A stretch of 64,000 bases of DNA, from positions 372,001 through 436,000 of the forward strand of contig VWZS01002580.1 of NCBI GenBank assembly GCA_013397075.1, written 5' to 3'. A program made the position numbers and the translations under genes. This stretch comes from Rhabdornis inornatus (Eukaryota > Chordata > Aves > Passeriformes > Rhabdornithidae). A model generated the notes under the pieces. It had not been told where the DNA came from. It saw nothing but the letters and a program-made list of their open reading frames with translations, and did not search any database. The stretch's first letter is position 1. The number at the start of each line of letters is the position of its first letter. Positions 1 through 11,525 of this stretch are shown here, in pieces.

Positions 1-1312
1 TCTGAGAAATTCTGCAACTGAGCTATGGCTATTAGTCAGGCAACATAGAATGAACAAAACCTTGAACAGTCTAGTCTAAATAGAATGGCTAGTATTATGT
101 GAGATCTACTTTCAGATACAAACAGATTACAAAACTGCAAATAAAACATTTTTAACCTATGATTTAGTATTTTCCAGCAAACTTCCACCTCACAGGGCAT
201 CCTCCATACCTAATACTGCAACAAAAAAGTTTACTTTATTGCCAGAAAACCTCTAGTCCAGACTTCAGTCTAATCCTTCTTGCAAATAACTTTGACAGCT
301 TGTGTCACTAAGTTGGTGTTCATAATTGTGCTCTTCAAGTGTTACTTTATTGGCTAAGAACCACTAAGTAATAGCAGGAAGTATCTTCCTCACAGCAAAG
401 TACACCCAGCTAATCTGGGTGGCTGGAACATGCTCCTGGGCTCCCTGCAGATTGAAGCATTGATTCCAGCTGCCAGTTAACCACATGTGTTTCCCCTTGT
501 GATTTCTTTTCTCACATATTTTACACCACCTGGAATTTCATGCCACATTACCATTTTTATTGGAACAGAAATTTACATTTTATTTCTAGGACAAAATGTC
601 AAACATTTGAGTTCCCTCCTTGAAAGCACAGTCATTCCAGACTTCAAAGAAAAGAAAAGGTCATCAGACTTTGTTTTCTAAATTTCTTTTCTAAATATTT
701 TCTTTCTCTAAATTTTATTCTTCAACATTAAATTTATCTTTGTAATAGCAAAATCTCTCTCAAATAAAAACAGACAATACCTTCAAATATGACTCATCAG
801 TGGAAGAGATCTGAAAAATATCAGCTTATATTTGAGGCTTGGCTACCAAGAAGATGAGCTCTTATAATGGAGAGACCTAAGAAAGTTTTAATGATAAATG
901 GTAGTATTTGTCCCAACTGTAACTATTCAATGTTACATCCTCTATTCAGATCCCAGATGCTAATGGCAACACTTTCTAAACCAGGAGTTTTAACAACAAG
1001 CAAATGACAGCTGATAAATGAATTCAGCCTCCTGCATGTAGTCCTAAATATTTAGTATGGTAGAATCTTGTTATCAGCCTTACAACATCAGAAAAATACT
1101 ATTGCCCAAAAATTAAGAAAAAAAAGGTAGGAGTTAAGAAAATTAATTAAAATTGTTTACAGGAAACAGGTATGGCTGCATGCTGCAATTCCCATGCAAT
1201 CTTTAACTGGGCAGGCTGCTTAAGGTAAGGACTGCAAGATAACAGTAGAGCTGCTCGCCCCTTTGTAGAGCCAAAGAAACCCCTGTACTGAGTCATCAGT
1301 CACTTTAGCAGA
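1..1312. other. AT-rich non-coding stretch
   Basis: I see no gene, RNA or recognisable repeat here. The only open frame longer than 60 codons (487-681, plus strand) has no motif and no recognisable splice context, and it reads like chance AT-rich sequence. Base composition is strongly AT-biased with many short A or T runs, as expected for avian intergenic or intronic DNA. Confidence 0.6.
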
Positions 1313-1735
1313 TTGGTGTCAGGGCCCAGGTTTTGCCTTGACCTTCTTGGGGATTTAGGTGCCTGGGCTCAGGGCCAGCTTAGAGGCAGCCCAGCTGAAG
1401 CCTTGGTGAGTGAGCAGTGGGCAGCTCTGCCAGGGAGCCTGGGCTGGGGCTGCCTGCTCCTCCACTTCAGGCTGCTGGGGCTCTCCTGGCTGATCCCTGC
1501 CTGAGCTGTGCTGCAGCTGTGCTGTGCCTGTGTCCTGCTGCTCCACATCCTCACTGGCTTGATGTCCCTGCTGGATCTTGTCTCTCTGTGTCACCACAAG
1601 CATCTGTGCTGAGAGGGGCTGTGTGCTGCCCACGCCAGGGCTCTGCCTCCCAGGGCAGTGGGGTGGGCCTGGCTGGCACAGTCCTGCCCTTTCAGTGCTG
1701 CTCCTTGCTGCACATCTCTGGGGGAAACTGAAGGG
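1313..1735. repeat. GC-rich, CpG-poor block, probably old repeat
   Basis: A block of about 420 bp has far higher G+C than its surroundings and is built largely of CTG/CAG, GGG and CCC words. It contains very few CpG dinucleotides but many TG and CA, so it is not a CpG island; this is the pattern left when a methylated GC-rich insertion decays. Several overlapping open frames on both strands (for example 1355-1633 minus and 1417-1731 plus) follow from the low stop-codon density of GC-rich DNA and show no domain. I suspect an old LTR or other transposon fragment, but I could not recognise a family, terminal motif or target-site duplication. Confidence 0.4.
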
Positions 1736-2049
1736 TCAGAGGTGTCCTTGTCATTTTCCAGAAAAGCCTTTCACTCTTCTGAAATCACATTATGGTATTT
1801 CATACTGGGCAAGCTGTGCTTTCCAAGCAAACTTGAAAAATAATTGTTTTACTCCAATTCCTTTAGGTATTTATATTAGATCAATTACAATAATATTAAC
1901 AGATTAACTCACTACTGCAAAATTATTCTTGGGATATATTTCTGAACCTCTCCCAATATTGTAGAAGCTGTACAACTTAATTTCTAGCAGCTCATGGCTC
2001 AGCATCAGCCAGGAAATAAGTTTACTGCAAATTTTATAAATATAAATAT
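1736..2049. other. AT-rich stretch leading into the gap
   Basis: The sequence grades from average composition into very AT-rich DNA. Its last 30 bases before the gap are almost only A and T. I see no gene. Confidence 0.6.
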
Positions 2050-2127
2050 NNNNNNNNNNNNNNNNNNNNNNNNNNNNNNNNNNNNNNNNNNNNNNNNNNN
2101 NNNNNNNNNNNNNNNNNNNNNNNNNNN
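2050..2127. other. assembly gap (78 N)
   Basis: A run of 78 undetermined bases. Both flanks are low-complexity A/T sequence containing a TGCAAA-type word and A/T runs, so the gap probably reflects a hard-to-sequence AT-rich or palindromic tract rather than a missing gene. The true length is unknown, because the N run may be an estimate. Confidence 0.97.
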
Positions 2128-5100
2128 TAATATTTTATAAAAATTAACTGCAAAATTTTTTAAAAATTTTTGCAAATTTTTTTAAAGATCTGCAAAGATC
2201 TTTATCCCCTTCTGTCTTGTTTCTTCAGGAGATTGTTACAGTGTTCTTAACTCAATATCACCTTTATAGTTTATTTTTTTGTCCCAGTAGAACAAAGGCC
2301 TTAAAAGTAGGAACCATGATTGTCATTCTGTCACATTCTAGTCACTCCTTTAATAAATCCGTTCACATCATGAAATATTTCAAATTCTTTAATGTTGTTT
2401 CCTGGAAGACTCATTAAACAAAGATGGAATTCATTGAACTACTTATTTCAAAGATACTATCTTTTTGGATGATGTCTGGCCAGCTACTCAGGGAAATCCA
2501 TCATCATCACCTATTTGTTAAAATTTTTTTACCAACTCTTCTCTCACATTAGCCCTCAATTTCTGTAATCTCTGTGCCTGATGATAAGAAGGCAGTTGGA
2601 ATATGCTTTTTCATTCATGCCTCCTAGGTATGTGAGCTGCTGCCAAGTGAGGGGAGATTGGTTGATGTGTAGGTTTATCTGTAGTGAGCATCAGGATTGC
2701 TAAAGCTGGACTAAAAGCTAGGATGAGAAGAAGGCTTGAAGAATTCGTTTTCTTAATAAATTAGGTTTCTAAATAAATTATGACCACATTTTATAGGAAA
2801 AGGAGCTGACTCTTACCAGGACTAGAGACCTCACTGAACTCAGGCTCAGCACTGTGTGGCTGTAATTATCGAACTGGGGTTACTTGCTAGGAGAGCAGCT
2901 TTAAATGGGAGAGTTTAACTACCCCACTTATCAATATTACTTAAGACCACTGAACTATCCTTTTAGCCTTCAGCTCTGCAATGACTGTGATAGACAAAAA
3001 GGAAGGTGGCAAACAGAGATATCCCTGTACAGCCCCTGAGTGTGCTGCATTTAGAACACCCTTTCAGTGGTTAATGAATACTGGAACAATGTTTTTCATT
3101 ACCACAAGGTGTCACTTTTACGACTCTTGGATGAACAACAAAGTTTAAAAGTAATATATTAGATGGAATAATTCCCTACTTTTTCCTGAAATTGCTATGC
3201 TAGCTTCTCTAGTTTGCTTATTACATTTGTATGAAAATTGAATTAGCTACATAAAAATTCTGAGCAGACATCTCATGAAGAATAATCTGTGTAGTTTAGC
3301 TGCTGTTTCTGCTTTTGAAATTTTAGGAGCAAACTACAACTTCCTTCAGTTTGCTAATTATTTAGATTAATATAATATTTGTGATATCATTAATATTACT
3401 CCGAATTTAAGTATTGCACACTGGATATTAGTCAGATAATACTGCTAATATTTTTGCCCTTTGGCTAAGCATTTGTGCATTTATAGAAACATAGCTCAGA
3501 ATATTTTTAGATATGGCTGTGACTACTGTTCTTTAAAAAAAAAAATTCAGCAGTAATCCTTTTTCAATTCACTCAGTCTACAAATTCACAGACTCACATG
3601 CTCAGAATCACCTCGAGCTCACAGAGCTGCAGCAGCCTCACCCCTGCTAGGCTACTGAATTCAGCAATCCCTAACAATTACAATAAAAAATGTGTGTCTC
3701 CTCAGCCATTGTGGGTCAGTAAAAACATCCCCATGAGCTTCAACAGACTTCAAATAAAACATATCTGAAGTACTAAATAATTGTAGTTTATTTCAGATCA
3801 TAGAAAACCCTAAGTAATTTCTTAAGCAAACCTATCTAAATAGTTGCATGACTTAAAACTTAAAATTTCAGTTCAAACCAGAAAGACAAATTAAAGTATA
3901 TCACTATTGCTGTTGTTAGAAAACTGATAAAGGAAACAGAAAATATACAGAACTGTTTTCAGGCAAGGTCTTGATCTTAAGTGGACTTGTTACTACAACT
4001 TTAATGGAAAAAACCCAAACATTCAATTGTAAGGGTTTTTTCACTGTGATTTTTCACTCAAAAAAGTAAGCAAGAAATATTTTGAAGAATTTAAATGTTC
4101 CTGTTTTTACTATAAACATAACTTCTTAATCTTCTCACTGCATACCTTGTAAATTATCAGCTACAGTGATACTTTTAACAAATCACGTATATCTATAACA
4201 TTTCTCATCAATTTTAGCAAGCTAGTGTGATTTTATAATTGCCTTGTAATCACTAATGTGGTAAATATCAGTTCATTTCTACTTGGTAAATGCACTTCAA
4301 TTACTTAAGAAAACATTTTCTGTGACATCCTCTCTTAAAAACCTTGAAGGCCTGTTCTTTCACTTATATAGAAGTAAAACCAGTTCACTACAATAAAAGA
4401 TTTAACTTTTAAAAAAACACCATCATTTGTCTCGAGAGGTGCCATTTCAGAAATTTTTTTTCCCAAATTTGACTGAAGCCTCTGAGGGAAAATGCAGATT
4501 AAATTATACCTATCATAAAATATTTATGCATTTATGGTGCATGTTTTTAAATAAAACAAATCAAGGAGCATCTCTCAAACAAAAAGAGGCCACAAGAATC
4601 AAGAGGAAACTGGTTGAGTTAGTTAATCACATATCTTGAATGCATTTTGACATATTTTTAAACCACTACTCCAGGGTGTCTGAGATCCATAAATGCACTG
4701 ACAAAGATTTTGGGAAAATGAAATGAAACTGACAGTTTTTCCTTAAGTGATCATCTAAATTTAACCACAAAGGTCATTTAGCAATATGCATATTTGCATA
4801 ATGATATATAGCCTCAGACAACAGGCAACTAATTCATAGATGAGTAGCTGGTTTCAAAATCTGGCTGACAAAGTAACTACTTCTAACAGATTAAGCTATG
4901 GGTTCTAGAAAGAAAAGAAAATTGTTCTTATTCTGCTGTTGTTATTTCTCTTCTTTTTAACAGAGAAGTTAAATTTATTTTTTAAATATTATGGTTTGTG
5001 TGAGGTGTTGCTGGTGAGAAACTGATTGTAAGTCTCAGACTGCACTGTGTGAAACGGTCTTCGAAAGGTCACAACCTTTTAATATTTCTCCAATACAAAC

Positions 5101-8100
5101 ACTCTTTGTTCCTGTAGGATCCAATGCACAGTCTTAGAATTTTATACATTACCAATAAATGCAAAAACAGTAAATTGGTGCATTAAACCAGTACTTGTTG
5201 AAATTCCTCACTTATGCCAGGAACTTATGTTACATATTACACAGTGTTATTTTGGAATAGATGGAGTGTGATTCTTGGACCAAATGTCTGCGATCCTAGA
5301 GCTGTGAAGCAATTAGGCATTGTTGACAAATGCAGAGGAAATTATCACAAAATATCTTAGCTTATTAAAATTTGTAAAAGTGCTGTTGTATCTTACCTTT
5401 GGTGAAGCTCATTGGAGAAATACAGGACCTACTGATTAAAATTCAAGCATGCATGTCAAATTTCCTACGGTAAAAATGTCCAGATCCTTGGTTGTAATTC
5501 AGACTAATATACACTTTAGACCCAGTTACCCATTTACAACAACAGACAGGCAAGGAAGAGATAATTGGATACTGTCCTGTAACATACTTGTATATTAAAT
5601 TTTCCAAATTATTTTTAAATTATTGTGTTCCAACTTTGTGAATAGTTAGTGAATAGTCTGACTAATCCCTTTGTTTTAAATGAAAGGAAAACAAATGTCA
5701 ATCCACTAACCTTCTCTCTCAATGAGCAGCAGTGGAAATTGGTACTGTACAAAAAATTTCATAAAAGATTTTGGATTCATTTGTTTGGGTATAGTGTTTT
5801 ACTAAGTGCAAACATGAATAGGACTATATAATTCAGGTTGCCATTTTTAACTTATAATAGAAAAAAAATTAAAATCAGAACATCTTCAAAAATATGTAAT
5901 AGCTTTAGTCCTTTAGATGTGAAGAAACAACAGTCCATATTTGAACACTGACATTTTCTGTAACTGATATTAATCATGTATGTATGGAAAAAAGGAGGCA
6001 CCTCACTAACTCTGGATTGCACAGGTAATTCAGGAAAAAAATTAAAGAAAACCATTAATAATCTGGAGGATCTGATTTGGATATTTAAGAACATGTGTAT
6101 TAACATAAGCATCTGTGTCTTTGCTTAAGAATTACAAAGGATGAGGTAGGAACATGGGTATTTAAAATCTCTAAAAGTCAGCACTTCAAAAAGTGTTGTT
6201 ATTATTTCTTGAGGTGTATCACCAACAGTAGAAATAATAGCTTAAAACTTCAGAGATAAATTTTTATTTAATAGATATTTTAAAATAATTTGTCAATAAA
6301 ATATCAAGTAACTTACTTTTTCAGCCCAAGTATTCACTCATATTGTCAACTGGAAAACTGGCAGCTGTAGTTCCAGCAAACACCTTTTCCATTATCTGAG
6401 ATATCCATGATTTCTACTGATGCTGAGAACTATCCTTTAGGGCAATCTGGTACCCTTTGAAGGATGAACTCATGTCAGCTCTATTTAGCACTTACTTTTA
6501 ATGTTTAGGTCTATCCTTTTTACTTCCCCGGGATAAGTTCTATTTATGCTATTGACAGCAAAGAATAAAAGGAGTCCATAGTGGTTGGTTACCTTCTTCA
6601 TTAAATGTGTCCATGAAAGTTTTTGCATCTGTACTTCTGTTGAACAGTGATGTTAGACATAAGCCAAGTACAGGCTGATGGTACAGACCTACTCCTCTAC
6701 TACTTTTTCTAAATAGCAGTCCAATACTCTCATCTGGTGCTTCTCTTTCTCCCTTCATGCAGAGAATTCAGTCAGACTTTGATGTGCTTCTGAGATGAAG
6801 GACAGTGTAAATGGGTTTTTTTTTTCAATTTTAATATCTGTAAATTAAAATACACTATTTAAAATACATTCATTAATTTAGCTGCATTTGTTCTTAAATA
6901 AATCTTGAACCTGGGATTAGAATTCCAATGAATCTATGTTAGCAAAGTCAAAACATGCCAGTATCTCTACCATACAGAGTAGTTACTCATATTTAGCTCT
7001 CTGCTGTGAGGATAAGGCTCTCTGACAGTCAGCCACAATCTATACAGACACGACACAGGGAAGCATATAACATTCAAATCTATAACAATGTGACTTAGCC
7101 ACAATGGCTTCAATTTTTTTCCCTTCAAATGTAAATTTACATCCTCATCCCCTCCCACAATTTGTTTCTTGCAGGAAGAATCAAAGAGGTTTTACAAGAC
7201 TGTTGCAAATATAGAATATTCACCACTAAACCATAAACCTCGCTCATCTGTGAGATATAAACACTTCCAATTAAATGAAAAATTCAGCCTCAATATCTTT
7301 CCTTCCTCTTCCAGCAAATGATTTACACAGGGTTTTACACACTAGTCTGTGGCTTTATTGGCACTGCAGGAATAATGCGCTTCTAAAAGTTGTTGCACTG
7401 GCATGTAAACACTGCAAACAAGGAGCAGCTGATGAAAAAAATGCATAAATTAGAAAGACCTGACATTTTTTTTCCTCACATCCTTCACAGTAATTCTTAT
7501 TTTAGAGCAGGCTCTAATAGGATAAACGCTTTTCTTGAACTTAAGATTGTAACAGCTGCTTTCCTCTCAGACTTGTTAAGTCTCACAGCATAGACAGATT
7601 TCTTGGTTGTGGGCAAACTGGGGCATCTGAACCTGAGCAAGCAAAACAGTTTTATATAACCAGTCTGTTGATTCCATCAAATGAGGAAATAATTTTAGCA
7701 TATAGTGAGAATAAAATTACAAAAGGTAAATGTTGATTTTACTCCATTAAATTGTGTGAAAGCAGACCTATATGCACTAAGTCTTAATGCTGGCAGCAGG
7801 AAGAAATAAACATGAGCTTTAAAAGGAAAGAAGGATCTCAGTTAGTAAATCTCTTAAAGCACTTAAGAGGTATGCACAAGATAAGAGAAATGCTCTTTTG
7901 AAATACAATAAAAAGCTATTATAAAAATAGTGTATATTAATTTTGAGACATTAAACTCTACCTTGAAAAATATAAAATAGGTCAAAATATATGTCATGGT
8001 GTAAATGGTACTTGTAATCCTAATATGAACACCACAAAGATGAGTATAATGCCACTTACTCCATTTCAAACCCCATTAAGTGTATGTTACCTTCACTAAA

Positions 8101-11100
8101 ATCAACAGCAACAGTCAGATATTTACTGGTAACTCACAGTATCTTTGAATTTCACTTGCTATTAATTTCTTGCTTGCTTGTGCTCTAATTCTGCCATCAG
8201 CAAAAATTTTTGGTGACTACTGAATTAATCCATAAAGCATGATGTACTTTATTTCATAACCAACAGATAAAAACCAATCACTGGAATTAGCATCCCCAGC
8301 ATTCACACCCAAATTTCCAGAATCTCAGACTCACAGGAATTATTTCACTTTGGCATTTGTTCTTTTAAGTTTTAGATTTCTTCATCTCTTTTCCAAGAAG
8401 AATACCTTTAACAACAGATGACCTATTAGTCCTGGTGATTAATATGAGTAATTGCAAGACAGGTAATTGAATTCAAGTTAATCATGATTTTACAGTAAGC
8501 AATATTTTGATGAGATATGCAAAGAATTCTTGGAAGACAGAATAGTAAATTGTCAAAGTAGATAAAAAAAAAACAAACCATAAGTCGAAATTGCTACAAG
8601 TAATTTTGCATTTCTCTTTTACAGTAACTTTAGTTGCATTTTTCATGTTTAATTTAGTAGCATATGTGGGTTTTTTTAAATCTCAAGCAGATAGAACTCC
8701 TATTGTGTGTTTGAAATACCCCATTGGATTCCATTTAAGCCTGTGTTCTCTTTTGTCTCTGATTCTACAAAAGAGTTAGCAATTTTCAAATATTTCTTTT
8801 AACTCTTCAATCTTTTATCACCATTTCTTCAATACATTTTTTCCCTGTTCGTTTATCTGGATTTTGCAGCAGGGAACTTACTTTAAGTATTTTAAATGGA
8901 AATTATATACTGTGTCTGGAGCAGGATGTCAACCACTTCCATGTTTTGTGGTTGTGATTCTGCATTTATTGAACTTTCAACCCTTAGCAAGTGCAACAGC
9001 AATGAACATGTCTGAAGTTAACTTACATGACCTATTATTCTTTCATTTTTTGCTCAAATACACAAATTGAAAAACCCTGGACCAAAAGGAGGCAATGTAG
9101 GGTGAACACTTGCAGGTTCAGGCATTGGAGACAGAAGAACTCGAAAAATATATGTGATAAAGCAGCAAAATGGCACAGAGGAAAGAAAGCAATGAAAGTC
9201 TTCCTGAGGGAAGGCAAATTCAAAAGTTTCCAACATATCAATCAGCATAGATATTTCTGATCCCTTGCTGAAATACTGCTGGCAAGGAGTTCATAGAAGT
9301 CAGAACATCTTTCTCTGTGTGGAGCCCTCCATATGTGTTGAAAAGAAGAATCCAAACTTGTTTGAAAGGAAACCAAAAATGCATTGAGAACCATACAGAT
9401 GCAAAAAAAAAAAATCTTAGGGAAAAGGACAGTAAATTACCATGTATTGCATTGCTTTCACAAATAACTAAAATTCACATAATCAAAAATGAAAGATGCA
9501 TTGCACAAAGTGTTGTTTACTGATTAAAAGCCATTGTATTTGCTGATATATTGAGATTATTTATGACAAGACTGATTAAGAGAACAGCTCTGATCTACAG
9601 AAGATAGATGGGATCATTATGAACATATAATTTTATTTCACATAAAATAAGCCAGAGAATTTCTACCTATTATTGGGTAGATTAATGATAATCAAAATAG
9701 CGTTTGACCAAAAAGAATTAACTAATGTCATGGTTGGACTTTTCCATCGACCAGTTTATTAGGTAACTTTTATCTTATGTATATTCAAATTAATAAAATG
9801 GAAACTCACTTCTGAAGTTGATCAAAACTTGCAGTCAGCCTTGGAAATCTAGTTTGCCATTATTTCAACCTACATTAATGCTTGTTTATGAACTGCAACA
9901 CCAACTTGAATGCATTCTGTGGTAATGGAATTACATGGGCACAATTCCTCCAGCCTTGGTCTAGGAAGTCTTCTTAATGCAGGAGGGAGGAGAAGGTATT
10001 GCCTAAATGTGCAAGAAAACTTTGAATTGCTTTATACATTTCACATCACAATATATTTATATCAGTGTACATTTATTATAAACAATAGATTTATGCTGTA
10101 TTGAAGGAGAGCTAGTTTCAGCAATTTCATTTAAACAGGCAGCATACCTGGAAATAAACTGTCATCTATTCCACTGAAAACACTGGGAGAGTAGCAGTAT
10201 TAGAGACTACATATAATCTCATGTCTGAGTTGATTGAAACCTCCAACAGAGAACATGCCACTGTGTGCTTCAGGTGTGTGAGGCTTCTGAAAATTATTCT
10301 AATTCTGCATTTCCTAGTACCTGATTAAAACTTAATCGAAGTTTTTGAAGGTGAAATGTTACATTTCTGGATTTTCCCAGAGTTACTTTTCAGTACGTTT
10401 TCCCCAGCAGAAAACATTAGCGCCTACTACAAACAACATTTTGTCAAAGCTTTACACATCAGCTTAAATCTTCTTCCTTAAATAAAAGATTTTAGTTAGA
10501 AGATCAGCATCAAAAAATTAGGTGCTATCCCATAGGATGCCTGAGCTGGATTAATCTATGGAGAAACCTTCAACTAACCAATTAAATATATACTTTTTCC
10601 TCAGCTACAGCTGAGATTAGCAGCTGACCATAGAAAAGATGTATTTAGTGGCATTCAAAGGTTAGCATTCAGGTGAAGCACGGTTTTTCTGAGTTTTTCA
10701 AATAAGAAGCCAAATATGATTTAACTAAAGCAGAGTCCTTCACTGGAAACCTGTCCTAGAATTCAGCATCAAGGATCTCACATGACAGGACAGACAAATC
10801 CTCATCTGTGATGCAAGTTCTGAATCTGTTATTTCTTCCCAAGGCACATGTCAGCTTTCAGATCACATGAGCTAATTTCTGTGTATCTGTCCATATCCAC
10901 TACCTGTTCCCAAGTGAATTTTAGCCCTTTTTATTACTCCTTCGTGTTTTCAGTGGGCCTGCTTCTCTTCAAATGTACCAAACATAAAGCTGTTAAATAC
11001 TTATGCATTGTATTAAACTCATGATTCCTATTGTGTTAGAGATGTACACAGGCTTCACTGCTCATAACAACATGAGACTCTGCAATTTTCTATGCCTACA

Positions 11101-11240
11101 TCTGAAATAAGATTCTGAACCAATATAATAGATTGCTCCTAACCAAAAAAAGCACTGTATTCCCTCATCTTTTCCAGGTTCTCATCCAGCCCCAAGGTGC
11201 TCTCATGCTGTTACCTTCTAGTTTATCTAGGTACCCGAAA
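2128..11240. other. long AT-rich non-coding stretch
   Basis: About 9 kb without a supportable gene. The first 80 bases after the gap are low-complexity A/T with near-palindromic runs. The rest contains scattered poly(A)/poly(T) runs (around 3535, 6816, 8563 and 9402) and open frames of at most 86 codons without motifs. No tRNA, rRNA, snRNA or recognisable retroelement was found by eye. Very old, diverged repeats could be present and missed. Confidence 0.55.
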
Positions 11241-11306
11241 ACTGCTCCCAGGACAAAGAAATAGACCCAGTCAGTTGTGGGTCTATTTCTTTGTCCTGGG
11301 AGCAGT
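11241..11306. repeat. perfect 29-bp inverted repeat, 8-nt spacer
   Basis: The left arm is 11241-11269, the spacer 11270-11277 and the right arm 11278-11306. The right arm is the exact reverse complement of the left arm over all 29 positions, with no mismatch or bulge. The bases just outside the arms do not pair. The arms are of mixed composition, not A/T runs, so chance is very unlikely. Transcribed RNA from either strand would fold into a short hairpin. Possible origins are an intrastrand template-switch mutation, a fold-back sequencing or assembly artefact, or a small palindromic element. A typical animal microRNA precursor would have mismatches and usually a longer loop. Confidence 0.95.
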
Positions 11307-11414
11307 GGGACAGGAGAGATTGGTGTAAGCTTCCTGGTTTGTCATCAGTGAACTCATAGATCAGTTAGGCCAATCTTAAATACTGACACCAAGACAACAA
11401 GTTTCTTTTTCAGT

Positions 11415-11525
11415 TTCTCTTTGGCTCTTGTATTTTAATCTGTGCCCATTGTCTCTTGTCCTGTCACTGGACACTGCTGAGAATTTACATCTTCCCATTT
11501 GGTATTAATAACATTCATAGAATCT
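11415..11525 (-). mobile_element. short CR1 LINE remnant
   Basis: The plus strand carries words matching the reverse complement of the C-terminal coding part of avian CR1 elements: the stretch around 11441-11480 (a CTGTGCCCATTG word, then CTCTTGTCCTGTCACTGG) and the following ACACTGCTGAGAA. The element therefore runs on the minus strand. Only about 110 bp is recognisable, and it is diverged and truncated at both ends. No reading frame survives. The call rests on memory of CR1 family sequence, not on a search. Confidence 0.55.

Noticed and set aside
1355..1731. Overlapping frames of 61-104 codons
   Set aside because: These are composition effects of the GC-rich CpG-poor block.
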